From: Planctomycetaceae bacterium
Lineage (GTDB): Bacteria > Planctomycetota > Phycisphaerae > Phycisphaerales > SM1A02
NCBI GenBank assembly: GCA_947474065.1
Contig: CANJHD010000001.1
Location: forward strand, 1-64,000
DNA: 64,000 nucleotides
Direction: 5' to 3'
In this document: positions 52,797 to 61,181 of the stretch, piece by piece
Layout of the letters: each line of letters begins with the position of its first letter
Numbering within the stretch: position 1 is the stretch's first letter
The notes under the pieces: generated by a model
Seen by the model: the letters and a program-made list of their open reading frames with translations, nothing else
Told to the model about the DNA's origin: nothing
Database searches by the model: none
Made by a program: the position numbers and the translations under genes

Positions 52797-54827
52797 ATGA
52801 TGAACAGAACCATCTGTACTGCGATTGGCTGCCTGCTTTCCGCATCCGTCAGCGCATTCGGCGATGCGACCTTCTCATTTACCAACCAATGGAGCGGCGG
52901 TGGCCAAGCCGCTTTCCGCATCACCAATAGTTCCACTCAGGCTTTACAGGGGTGGACGCTTGAATTTGATTGGAACGCGGACATTGGAAATCTGTGGAAC
53001 GGCGTGATTCAGAGCCATGTAGGCAACCATTATGTGGTTGCTCCTGCTGCATATAACGCCGCACTCCCCACTGGCGGCATCATTGACATCGGTTGCGTAG
53101 CTAGCTTCGCAACCGCGGGTTTGCTGCCAACATCATTGGTGTTTAGTGGCGGCGATAGTGGCGGTGGTGGCGGCGGCGGTGGCGGTGGCGGCGGTGGCGG
53201 TCCCGTCCCAACTATCAGCATTGCCGACGCTTCCTTGACCATTGCAACCACAAGCGGCAATTCACCCGCGAGCGGGTTCCTTTCAACGGTTGGAAACCAG
53301 ATTGTTGATTCCAATGGAAGCCCAGTGCGCATCTCGGGCGTGAACTGGTTCGGATTCGAAACAGCCAATAAGGTGTTCCACGGTTTATGGACGCGCGGCT
53401 ACAAGTCGATGCTCGACCAAGTGAAGCAACTTGGATTCAACACCCTTCGCATTCCATTCTCGAACGAGGCACTCCGGGCGGGCGCAACCACCAACAGCAT
53501 CAACTATGCGCAAAACCCTGATCTACAAGGACTGACACCGCTGCAATGCATGGACAAAGTGATTGAGTACTGCGGCAGCATTGGCTTGCGCGTGATCCTT
53601 GATCGACACTCGGCAAAGGCGGACAACTACCTGAGCGAGGACGTGTGGTTCGTTGCAGGCGACAGTTACTACACAGAGCAGCGCTGGATTTCTGATTGGG
53701 TCATGTTGGCGCAGCACTATGCAGGAAATCCAACCGTCATCGGTGCTGACTTGTTCAATGAGCCAAAGCGAAGTGCAACATGGGGAACAAGTTCGCCACT
53801 CACAGACTGGAACAAGGCAGCTGAACGATGCGGCAACGCGGTGCTTGCAGCGAACTCATCGTGGCTGATTATTGTTGAGGGCGTTGAGCGCTACAACAAT
53901 CAAACCACATGGTGGGGCGGAAATTTGAAGGGCGTCGCCACTGATCCCGTTCTATTGAGCGCCAACAACAAACTCGTCTATTCCATGCACGAATACCCAA
54001 AGAGCGTCTACGCGCAAACATGGTTTAGCGACCCAACCTATCCAAACAACATGGATGATGTCTGGAACGTGCATTGGGGCTACATCTTTAAGAACCAGAC
54101 CGCACCGCTCCTTCTTGGTGAATTTGGAAGCAAGCTAGAGACCACAAGCGACGCGCAATGGCTTGACAAGTTGACCGACTACATCGATGGTGACTTCAAC
54201 CTCGATGGCACTCGCGATTTGCCTGCTGGTCAACTCGGAATGAGCTGGACTTACTGGAGCCTGAATCCGAACAGTGGTGACACTGGCGGAATTCTGAAAG
54301 ATGACTGGACCACTGTGGATACGGCCAAGATGGCCTATATCCAAGCAAGCCAGGCACCACTGATTGGCTCCGGAGCTGCTGCCTCACAGCGAATTGATTT
54401 CCCCATCACTCTTTCGGTGGCTCCAACCAGCGCCGTCAGTGTGACCTGGGGTACCGCCAACGGAACCGCACTTGCGGGCACCAATTACCTATCGGCATCA
54501 GGCGTTCTCACCATCCCTGCTGGGCAGCTTCAAGGTCAAGTGTCGGTAGTGGTTCCTGCGCAGGCAGCGAGTGGCACAAAGCAATTCACTGTGCAACTCT
54601 CTGCACCGGTGGGTGCCACACTGGCGGATTCAATTGCCACGGGCACCTTGCGCACCGCATGCGCATCGGACCTCGATGGCAATGGAATCGTTGACGGTGC
54701 CGACTTGGGTCAACTGCTCGGCGCATGGGGTCCATGCTCCGGCTGCAACACCGACCTCGACGGTGACGGCGCAACAACTGGCGCAGACCTCGGATTGCTT
54801 CTCGGCGCATGGGGGCAATGCCCCTGA
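52797..54827 (+). CDS. Secreted GH5-family cellulase-like enzyme with CBM2-like, Calx-beta-like and dockerin-like parts
   Basis: About 676 residues from ATG 52797, which has AAGGAAG upstream. A signal peptide (TAIGCLLSASVSAFG) leads into a CBM2-like cellulose-binding domain (FTNQWSGGGQAAFRITNSS, LQGWTLEFDWNA). A poly-Gly linker and a Calx-beta-like first strand (VPTISIADASLTI) follow. The GH5 catalytic domain comes next: RISGVNWFGFE, acid/base in ADLFNEPKRS, nucleophile in LLLGEFGSK. After it the rest of a Calx-beta-like domain resumes (VSVTWGTANGTALAGTNYL). Two dockerin-like calcium repeats (DLDGNGIVDGADLGQLLGAW) end the protein. The likely role is hydrolysis of beta-glucans outside the cell, probably exported through Sec and type II secretion. 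Confidence 0.9.
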   Translation: MMNRTICTAIGCLLSASVSAFGDATFSFTNQWSGGGQAAFRITNSSTQALQGWTLEFDWNADIGNLWNGVIQSHVGNHYVVAPAAYNAALPTGGIIDIGCVASFATAGLLPTSLVFSGGDSGGGGGGGGGGGGGGPVPTISIADASLTIATTSGNSPASGFLSTVGNQIVDSNGSPVRISGVNWFGFETANKVFHGLWTRGYKSMLDQVKQLGFNTLRIPFSNEALRAGATTNSINYAQNPDLQGLTPLQCMDKVIEYCGSIGLRVILDRHSAKADNYLSEDVWFVAGDSYYTEQRWISDWVMLAQHYAGNPTVIGADLFNEPKRSATWGTSSPLTDWNKAAERCGNAVLAANSSWLIIVEGVERYNNQTTWWGGNLKGVATDPVLLSANNKLVYSMHEYPKSVYAQTWFSDPTYPNNMDDVWNVHWGYIFKNQTAPLLLGEFGSKLETTSDAQWLDKLTDYIDGDFNLDGTRDLPAGQLGMSWTYWSLNPNSGDTGGILKDDWTTVDTAKMAYIQASQAPLIGSGAAASQRIDFPITLSVAPTSAVSVTWGTANGTALAGTNYLSASGVLTIPAGQLQGQVSVVVPAQAASGTKQFTVQLSAPVGATLADSIATGTLRTACASDLDGNGIVDGADLGQLLGAWGPCSGCNTDLDGDGATTGADLGLLLGAWGQCP

Positions 54828-54842
54828 CAGGCGCACCAGCAA

Positions 54843-54870
54843 GGTGGGGCGGTTTAAACACCGCCCCACC
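54843..54870 (+). terminator. Hairpin terminator candidate after the cellulase gene
   Basis: GGTGGGGCGGT pairs perfectly with ACCGCCCCACC across the loop TTAAAC, 15 bases after the stop. There is no T-run, so termination is plausible but not certain. Confidence 0.65.
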
Positions 54871-54873
54871 CTG

Positions 54874-54957
54874 ACCTGGCCGCACTCGCCGGAGAGGACT
54901 GGGCCGCGCTCAGCGGCCGTCCTCGTAAGGCGATTGCGAGCCAGTACGCAGGCGTGA
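54874..54957 (+). repeat. Dispersed hairpin repeat, full copy C
   Basis: The 69-base core (54876-54944) matches copy B closely and forms the same long hairpin, with GAGGAC/GTCCTC and GGCCGC/GCGGCC stems around the loop GCTCA, and CTGGC/GCCAG at the base. It is in the same orientation as the upstream gene, directly after the terminator-like hairpin. Confidence 0.85.
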
Positions 54958-55025
54958 TGCAACAACGCCGACTACTTGCGCAGAACAAATCGTGCCCCCG
55001 TATCCAGGATGCAATTTAGGCGCGC

Positions 55026-55916
55026 TTACTTGCCAATCCACCACTCGCGCTCCGGCGCAAGATCGCACCAGCGCGTCATATTCCGCAGCGCATCGACTTG
55101 CACCAACTCGACGCCGCCATCGATCGTCCCGATGACTACTTCGTCGCCATGTCGCGCACTGACTGATCCAAAGCTCAACGAGTCATTCGGGTCGTATTCA
55201 GTCGCCCAGCGAGCCGCTGGCGTATTCAGCCACGGTGCATCGACGCGAAAGTAACCCTCGTTTATCACACCATCTGTCGTAGCGCCCGTGCGCGCGGAAG
55301 CAAACACAATGGTCTGCTGCGGCCGCTTCGCCGCGGATAGCCGGGTTACACAGTATTTCGCAAACGGATTGTCGATGCCATTGGGCAGAACCAGTTCGCT
55401 CGGAAAGCGAGCGTCATCTCCGCCCACAAATGCGCTGTTCATCCCAAAGCTCGGGTAGAGCGATGCAAAGTAGTAGTACTTGCTCCGATCGCCAGCCTGC
55501 AACTTAGCGAGCGTCTCCGCATTTGCGCCAACATAGAGGCGACGAAAGTCATCATCAAGCCATGGTGCAAGCCGCCAAGGGAATCGCTTCGAGATCTCAA
55601 TGTCGCCCCCGTATGCGTCGGTCGGAATGGCATTTCCGTTCTCGTCGCGAGCGATGTAACCCGCCTTGTAGCCCGGCAACACGAATCCATTCTGATCAGC
55701 CGCGTAGGAAATCCAACCAGTCATCACTCCGCGCAATGCCGATACCTCGGTCATCCGACCCGCAGCCCGACGGGCTCCGAGCGCTACCGGGACGATAATG
55801 GCCACAAGGACGCCGATAATGGCCAGAACGACCAACAGTTCCACCAGCGTGAAGCCACACAATCGCGGTGTTCGAGCCGTCTGGGGCGAACTAGTCGTCC
55901 CGCTCACGCGTTTCAT
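55026..55916 (-). CDS. Prepilin-type N-terminal cleavage protein (pseudopilin-like)
   Basis: A 296-residue protein. The class III signal is CGFTLVELLVVLAIIGVLVA, with Gly at -1 and Glu at +5. The remainder resembles the planctomycete family of prepilin-type proteins (DUF1559-like in size and layout), with KYYYFASLYPSFGMNSAFVG and a late acidic segment, but no catalytic residues are expected. These proteins are numerous in planctomycetes and their function is mostly unknown. The ATG at 55916 gives MKRVSGTTSS; the track start at 55940 adds eight residues. It is divergent from the dockerin-bearing protein gene. Confidence 0.83.
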   Translation of the reverse strand: MKRVSGTTSSPQTARTPRLCGFTLVELLVVLAIIGVLVAIIVPVALGARRAAGRMTEVSALRGVMTGWISYAADQNGFVLPGYKAGYIARDENGNAIPTDAYGGDIEISKRFPWRLAPWLDDDFRRLYVGANAETLAKLQAGDRSKYYYFASLYPSFGMNSAFVGGDDARFPSELVLPNGIDNPFAKYCVTRLSAAKRPQQTIVFASARTGATTDGVINEGYFRVDAPWLNTPAARWATEYDPNDSLSFGSVSARHGDEVVIGTIDGGVELVQVDALRNMTRWCDLAPEREWWIGK

Positions 55917-55974
55917 GGCATATTCACGTGTCGGCTGCATGCGGCCTCCATACTATTCGCTTCTCCCCTCTCCC

Positions 55975-57009
55975 ATGCAAACCGTCGCTCGAGCCTTCCT
56001 TGCTTCCGCCACCATCGCCACCGCGATCGCTGCTAGCACCGCGAACGCGGATGTGATCAACGCATCATTTCCGTCACCCACTCTCGATCGTTGGATGTAC
56101 CCATTCAATTCAACTCCGGGAACACGCCCCGTCATCAGTACATTCGGCAGCACGCCGGGCGCCACTGACTTTGATAGCCGCGACGGTCAGATGCTTGTTG
56201 GCTTCGATACCGTTTCGCAAGTCCCAAGCGGCCACGGCAGTGCACTCACTGTGACGCGCGCCACACTACTAGTGGAAGTTTCAAACGATCTGATCTTTCA
56301 ATACGACGATACGACCGATCCGTGGCAATGCTTCGTAGCGACCACTGATCCGGCATGGCGTGCCGATGCAGATGCCGGCCAACCGGTGGAGTGCTTTGGT
56401 GTCGGGTTCCGGAACGGATGGTCGCTGCAGACATTTCAGGAGAACACTGCCTTCGCCCCATCCGGAACGAATTTCATGGCTCCCGGCGTGCGCAATGCAT
56501 TCGCTGCGAGCATTGATGCCAACGGGGCGCTGATCGACGTATCGCAGAGCACACGCCAGCACTTTGATCCGAAAGTATTTGGCACTGGCAAGATTGTCGG
56601 TCTTGCCCCTGGTTCATTGGTTGCCGCTGGCTCCAGCATGCGATTTGAGATTGATGTGTCAGACCCGGGTGTTCAGGCATACCTACGAACTGGAATCGAT
56701 TCTGGTCGAGTGATGCTCGCGCTGTCGAGCTTGACTATGGTGCAGCAACAAGCGGGGCAATTCCCGGCGTTCATTGCCAAGGAAAATGTCTATGTTCAGC
56801 TTGGATTGGCTGCCCCAGCGCGACTTGAACTCGATGTCCAAATCGGGAACAGTTGTGCGCTCGCCGATATCAATTGCGACGGACATGTGAATGGAGCAGA
56901 CCTTGGGCTACTACTCGGCAACTGGGGCAATCCAGGTCCAAGCGACCTGAATAACAGCGGCACCACCGATGGCTCGGACCTTGGCCTATTGTTAGGCGAG
57001 TGGCACTAA
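55975..57009 (+). CDS. Secreted protein with C-terminal dockerin-like repeats
   Basis: A 344-residue protein. A signal peptide (ARAFLASATIATAIAASTANA) is followed by a ~250-residue domain of unknown fold that is probably beta-rich (TVTRATLLVEVSNDLIFQY, SMRFEIDVSDPGVQAYLR). It ends with two dockerin-like repeats, ADINCDGHVNGADLGLLLGNW and DLNNSGTTDGSDLGLLLGEW, like the cellulase. The ATG at 55975 is chosen; the track start at 55798 is antisense to the pseudopilin gene. The final codons overlap the convergent small regulator gene by 18 bases. I cannot assign a function to the N-terminal domain. Confidence 0.75.
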   Translation: MQTVARAFLASATIATAIAASTANADVINASFPSPTLDRWMYPFNSTPGTRPVISTFGSTPGATDFDSRDGQMLVGFDTVSQVPSGHGSALTVTRATLLVEVSNDLIFQYDDTTDPWQCFVATTDPAWRADADAGQPVECFGVGFRNGWSLQTFQENTAFAPSGTNFMAPGVRNAFAASIDANGALIDVSQSTRQHFDPKVFGTGKIVGLAPGSLVAAGSSMRFEIDVSDPGVQAYLRTGIDSGRVMLALSSLTMVQQQAGQFPAFIAKENVYVQLGLAAPARLELDVQIGNSCALADINCDGHVNGADLGLLLGNWGNPGPSDLNNSGTTDGSDLGLLLGEWH

Positions 57010-57375
57010 GCGCGACGACCGGCTCGGATTCGATGCCTCGACCATTGCCTCAATGAACACGCTTTGCGCTGCACGAATAGTGCGTTCAGCGGTATCAATC
57101 AAATCGCGAACGATCGTCTCCGGAAGATGCATGCGTGCAGCCACTGCATCAGGAGTCAGCCCATCACGATGACGAAGCCGCAGAGCCATACGCTCGTGGT
57201 GCGAAAGCAATTCAAGAACGCGTGACAGATATTCATCCGCTGAATTGAGCACTTCACTCGATTCGCTAACCAATGAACGTTCTGAACTTGGACGCTTTCG
57301 CGGCCGCACTGTTGGCTTGGTAAGAGTTACCACGCTGGTTTCTTCAGCTCTTTGAAATTGAAAATCATTGACCAT
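56992..57375 (-). CDS. Small protein with sigma-70 region 4-like helix-turn-helix
   Basis: A 127-residue protein. The C-terminal half resembles sigma region 4: VLELLSHHERMALRLRHRD, then GLTPDAVAARMHLPETIVRDLI, a likely DNA-binding helix-turn-helix. There is no region 2, so it cannot be a complete sigma factor. It could be a transcription regulator with a sigma4-like domain. The ATG at 57375 has AAAGGAGTG upstream and is chosen over the track start at 57441. It lies downstream of the HD-GYP gene with 135 bases between them, where a perfect palindrome is found. Confidence 0.7.
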   Translation of the reverse strand: MVNDFQFQRAEETSVVTLTKPTVRPRKRPSSERSLVSESSEVLNSADEYLSRVLELLSHHERMALRLRHRDGLTPDAVAARMHLPETIVRDLIDTAERTIRAAQSVFIEAMVEASNPSRSSRLVPLA

Positions 57376-57451
57376 GCGTGCACTCCTTTGCAACGCTTCG
57401 GCTATACGCCACGCCTCGAACAGTTGGCTGTACGTCAACATCCTTGTCGAC

Positions 57452-57468
57452 TGTGCTCGGCGAGCACA
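57452..57468. promoter_or_regulatory. 17-bp perfect palindrome, possible operator
   Basis: TGTGCTCG-G-CGAGCACA is symmetrical over 8-base arms with a single central base, between the HD-GYP stop and the start of the small sigma4-like gene. A 1-base loop makes a stable RNA hairpin less likely than a dimeric protein-binding site. Confidence 0.4.
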
Positions 57469-57510
57469 TGAGATCCGACGCCAACCGTCGTGCCCGAAGT
57501 TTAACCATAA

Positions 57511-58302
57511 TTACGCTGCAATAGGCAAGGATTCCATGTGGCTTGCAAGAGAAACCCATGAATCCTGAAATCCAGCGGAACCAACCAATGGACCAACAGT
57601 AGCAACGATGAGCGGATCAAACTGGGCTCCAGACTCGGATTCGAGCTCGTCAAATGCCTCATCAAGGCTGACCGGCTGGCAATAGGTGCGAACCGAAGTC
57701 ATGGCATCCAAAGCGTCGGCAACTGCCACAATTCGAGCGTAAAGGGGGATGGCATGGCCAACAATGCGGTCGGGATAGCCAAGGCCGTCCCATCGCTCAT
57801 GGTGCCAGCGAGCGGTGGATGCCGCAAATGCCAGCACCGGAATCCGGCGCAGGATTGCACCGCCGTACACCACATGGCGACGGACTTCCGCAGTTTCACT
57901 ACTGTTCAATGACCCATTTTTCCTGAGAATTTCACTCGGAACGAGAATCTTGCCAACGTCATGAAGAAGCGCTGACACACGCAGTGCCCGCAGTTCCGTC
58001 ACATTCATACCGATCGAGGATCCGAGCATGGTGGCAAGGGCCGCAACGCGGACGGCGTGGCCGGCCTGCGATGGATCTGCACGGTCAACCTGCTCAACGA
58101 GCTCGCTGACGAGGGTCGTCAGTGGGCAATCGGCTAGCAGGGCTTCGCCTGAAAGCGACGTTGTATGGTCGCGCGGCTCGGCTCGCATCCATTGCACACC
58201 GCTGTTCGCTGTGGTCAGATCGGTAGCATTGCGCTGCTGAATCGCAGACACCAGGTCAGTTGGAACAAGTTCAAGACGGATACGAGGGAGCGGATTGGTC
58301 AC
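57511..58302 (-). CDS. HD-GYP domain protein (c-di-GMP phosphodiesterase-type)
   Basis: A 263-residue protein. The HD-GYP domain spans most of it: HAVRVAALATMLGSSIG, the HD pair in LLHDVGKILVPSEILRKNG, HVVYGGAILRRIPVLAFA, and the GYP region HHERWDGLGYPDRIVG. Such domains hydrolyse cyclic di-GMP. The N-terminal ~90 residues have no recognised sensor or receiver domain. The GTG at 58302 has AGGAGAACACAA upstream and is chosen; the track start at 58650 runs antisense to the next gene. Confidence 0.88.
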   Translation of the reverse strand: MTNPLPRIRLELVPTDLVSAIQQRNATDLTTANSGVQWMRAEPRDHTTSLSGEALLADCPLTTLVSELVEQVDRADPSQAGHAVRVAALATMLGSSIGMNVTELRALRVSALLHDVGKILVPSEILRKNGSLNSSETAEVRRHVVYGGAILRRIPVLAFAASTARWHHERWDGLGYPDRIVGHAIPLYARIVAVADALDAMTSVRTYCQPVSLDEAFDELESESGAQFDPLIVATVGPLVGSAGFQDSWVSLASHMESLPIAA

Positions 58303-58481
58303 TTGTGTTCTCCTATGGTTCGCGGCAGAGTGGCCGCGCTGAGGGCATCGGCAGGAGGAGTAGGTGGCTGAAGCGCAACAGGTAAAAATCCGCAAAGTTC
58401 CCGACTCCCGTAGGGAAGTGCCCGTAAAAAACCCGAATTTCACCGTCCTGAAGAGGTTCGGGCTAGACTTCAGCCCCCCCG

Positions 58482-59174
58482 ATGCGAATCGCTGCACTAC
58501 CAATGTTCCGTCCCCCCAAGGCCCGTGCGGTCGAAGTGGCTTGCGCCCTCGACACCGCTGGCGATCTTTCTGCCCTGCCCGCCACCAACTTTGCGCATGT
58601 GTTGGGCGGCACTGCAGGCGGTACCGCCGTGCGTGCGGCATTGGATGCATTGGTCACACTAGGTGCGTTGGTAGCCGACCCGCTACCGCGCATGTTCGTT
58701 TACCGAGCAGCGCACGGCGGGAAACGCTGGATGGGTCTCGTCTGCGGCGTAGATACACGAGACTTGGTGCACCTCTTCCCAAATGCAGCGGCCGACGAGG
58801 CAATCTCTGCCGCAGAAGCCGATCTTGCAGTCGTTGATGCACAACTAGTACCGGGGCTCGTGTTCATCGACGCATCACCCGATCTTTCTTACCTCTTCGT
58901 CTGCGACACGAACGAGCGCCCCGCGTATCACTTCGTGGCGACAGACGGCGCAACCCACAGTGCATGGGAAGTGCGTCATCCTGATACCTATCTTCCCGCC
59001 CTTGCTGATCTTGCAGCAGATGAATTGAACGCAGGCGCAGCACAGGTAATTGCCGCGCATATGGCGGGGCAAATGCCACTGGTCATTCTGACATCTGACC
59101 GAGATATCGCCACTGCCACCGGGCCACTGGCACCCCGCTGCGGTCTGTTCGTACCGCGACCATCGCAGCGCTGA
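58482..59174 (+). CDS. Short DUF1015-like protein upstream of serA
   Basis: A 230-residue protein. PLPRMFVYRAAHGGKRWMGL, followed by VCGVDTRDLVHLFPNA and a later GLVFIDASPDLS, resembles the middle of DUF1015 proteins, which are about 400 residues and are often encoded beside serine-synthesis genes. Here the family's usual N-terminal and C-terminal parts are shortened, so the call is tentative. It lies 24 bases upstream of serA on the same strand, which supports the assignment. Biochemical role is unknown. Start at 58482 is not supported by a clear Shine-Dalgarno sequence. Confidence 0.55.
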   Translation: MRIAALPMFRPPKARAVEVACALDTAGDLSALPATNFAHVLGGTAGGTAVRAALDALVTLGALVADPLPRMFVYRAAHGGKRWMGLVCGVDTRDLVHLFPNAAADEAISAAEADLAVVDAQLVPGLVFIDASPDLSYLFVCDTNERPAYHFVATDGATHSAWEVRHPDTYLPALADLAADELNAGAAQVIAAHMAGQMPLVILTSDRDIATATGPLAPRCGLFVPRPSQR

Positions 59175-59198
59175 GCGGTACCGCACTACACTAAAGAC

Positions 59199-60464
59199 AT
59201 GACAGCGTTCGCAACGCCCGGCCCGTCTGCAAGCAATCTCGCCGGACCCGCCAAGGTCCTCGTCTGTGACACGCTCGCCAAAAGCGGGCTCGATGCACTG
59301 CGGGGCCTCGGGTGCATGGTGATGAACGACCCTGAACTCACCGAAGCCACCTTGGCACGCGCGGTAAAGGACACGAGTCCCGATGTACTCATCACTGGCA
59401 CCACATGCATTTCAGCAGAAGTCATTGAAGCTAGTCCGCGCCTTGCGATGATCGTTGTGGCAGGAACGAGTACCGATCATGTCGACATTGCAGCTGCAAG
59501 CCGGCGTGGCATCTTTGTTGCCAACTGCCCGGGACGCAATGCAACAGCCGTCGCGGAACTTGCCTGGGCATTGATCTTGGCGTGCGACCGACGAATTCCT
59601 GAGCAGGCGGCCGCACTACGAGCGGGACAATGGAAGCAGCGCGAATTTGCGCAAGCAGTTGGACTGCACGGGCGCACACTTGGAATCGTTGGGCTCGGCC
59701 AGGTTGGTCAGGAAGTAGCACAGATCGGCCGAGCATTCGGAATGGATGTGATCGCTTGGAGCCGAAATCTCACTGAAGAGAAAGCACTTGAACACGGCTG
59801 CGGCTTCTGCGCCAGCTTGATCAACCTTGCGAAACTCAGTGATGTAGTCAGCATCAGCGCCGGCGGCGGCGATGATTCCGACAACCTGATCAACGAGAAA
59901 TTCCTTGCCGCGCTGAAGCCCGGAGCGATCTTGGTGAATACCAGTCGTGGCGGCGTGATTGATCAAGCGGCACTCACGAACGCCGTGCGCACGCGCGGCC
60001 TGCGAGCCGGGCTTGATGTCTGGGCCAACGAACCAGACGGCACTGAAGGACCATTCGCTGATCCACTCGCGCAGGAGCCGGGCGCCATCGGTACGCATCA
60101 CATTGGAGCGCTCACTGAACAGGCGCAGCGTGCTGTTGCTGATGAAGTGGTCCGTGTCGTGCGCGCTTGGGCGGAACGCGGTCATGTTCCACATTGCGTC
60201 AACCGCGCGGTGGCAACCCCGGCGACAACGCTGCTTGCGGTGCGCCATGTGAATCGACCAGGTGTCCTTGCGCATGTGTTCGAAACGCTCGGGCAGGCAG
60301 GGATCAACGTCGAAGAGATGGAGAACATCGTGTACGCCGGCGGCGAGGCGGGCCTTGCGCGCATTCAGATGGATCGCGCTCCAAGCGAGGCGCAACTCAC
60401 CGCCATCCGCGAGAACACGAACATCCTGAGCGCAACGCTCAGCACGATCACCCGGCGGGTGTGA
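59199..60464 (+). CDS. serA: D-3-phosphoglycerate dehydrogenase (ACT domain)
   Basis: A 421-residue D-2-hydroxyacid dehydrogenase that begins serine synthesis. The Rossmann motif is LGIVGLGQVGQEVAQIGRAF; the catalytic Arg is in LVNTSRGGVIDQ, Glu in LDVWANEPDG, and His in GTHHIGALTEQAQ. A C-terminal ACT domain (VRHVNRPGVLAHVFETLGQA, then GINVEEMENIVYAGGE) matches the serine-regulated E. coli-type enzyme. Other 2-hydroxyacid dehydrogenases usually lack the ACT domain. It follows the DUF1015-like gene by 24 bases. The 122 bases after it hold no gene. Confidence 0.91.
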   Translation: MTAFATPGPSASNLAGPAKVLVCDTLAKSGLDALRGLGCMVMNDPELTEATLARAVKDTSPDVLITGTTCISAEVIEASPRLAMIVVAGTSTDHVDIAAASRRGIFVANCPGRNATAVAELAWALILACDRRIPEQAAALRAGQWKQREFAQAVGLHGRTLGIVGLGQVGQEVAQIGRAFGMDVIAWSRNLTEEKALEHGCGFCASLINLAKLSDVVSISAGGGDDSDNLINEKFLAALKPGAILVNTSRGGVIDQAALTNAVRTRGLRAGLDVWANEPDGTEGPFADPLAQEPGAIGTHHIGALTEQAQRAVADEVVRVVRAWAERGHVPHCVNRAVATPATTLLAVRHVNRPGVLAHVFETLGQAGINVEEMENIVYAGGEAGLARIQMDRAPSEAQLTAIRENTNILSATLSTITRRV

Positions 60465-60587
60465 CGAAGCCTTCGAAAGCAATGGCGAATTCACCGCCAG
60501 TGTGGCGACCGAAGGCAACACTGTGCGTGTCGTGGCGTGATGCGTCGCGGCATTTCAATCGCTGAGCAAGTATCACGCGCGGTTGCG

Positions 60588-61076
60588 CTACACGCCAAGC
60601 GCCGTGCGCTTGCCATCGGTGAACACGATGTGATTATCGAGGTGCTTGACGTAGATCTCAAGAATTTCACCAAGCGTTACTTTGCCGCGTTGCGTGTGAA
60701 TGCCGACACGTGCAAACGCTGCGGGTTCGAGCGTGCGAAGCCAACGCGCCGTGAATCGGCGATTTGCATCAAACAGTTCGAGCGCTTCATTGGCATCCAT
60801 AGATGCATTGTCAAGGCGTGCAATGAACGCGTTCTCGTCGTAGCTCACTAGTAGCGGCATGTCTTCGGCGGCAATGCGACGCATCCGGTGACTCGCTGCC
60901 TGATCGCTGTCGACCATGTGCACAATCACCTCTTGAATGCTCCATGTTCCAGGCGCTAGACGTGTATTCAGTTGCTTCGCAGTCAGTCCGCTTGCCGCAT
61001 TTCGGAGCGTTCTTGGACCGCGCTCATAGGCATCGATTGCGGCGGAGTACGGATGTGCTTGGGTAATCGTGGTCAT
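60588..61076 (-). CDS. DinB-like four-helix protein
   Basis: A 162-residue protein of the DinB/YfiT-like superfamily of metal-binding four-helix bundles. The sequence starts AHPYSAAIDAYERGPRTLRN; PGTWSIQEVIVHMVDSD holds the first metal-ligand histidine, and EIYVKHLDNHIVFTDG the C-terminal two. Members include thiol-dependent S-transferases; the substrate here is unknown. It is a single gene between serA and the tmRNA promoter. Confidence 0.78.
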   Translation of the reverse strand: MTTITQAHPYSAAIDAYERGPRTLRNAASGLTAKQLNTRLAPGTWSIQEVIVHMVDSDQAASHRMRRIAAEDMPLLVSYDENAFIARLDNASMDANEALELFDANRRFTARWLRTLEPAAFARVGIHTQRGKVTLGEILEIYVKHLDNHIVFTDGKRTALGV

Positions 61077-61126
61077 GGCGCAAGTTTAGGATGGAGCAGG
61101 GGTGGAATAACACCCCGCAGAATTCC

Positions 61127-61155
61127 TTGGACATCCTTCCGATTCAACCTATACT
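61127..61155 (+). promoter_or_regulatory. Sigma-70-type promoter for tmRNA
   Basis: TTGGAC and TATACT are separated by exactly 17 bases. The -10 hexamer ends 26 bases before the mature 5' end of the tmRNA, which leaves a short 5' precursor to be trimmed. Confidence 0.75.
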
Positions 61156-61181
61156 GTGATGTTCTGATTCTTTGACAATTT

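Noticed and set aside
59616-60521. 301-residue minus-strand ORF
   Set aside because: It is antisense to serA, which carries complete catalytic motifs.
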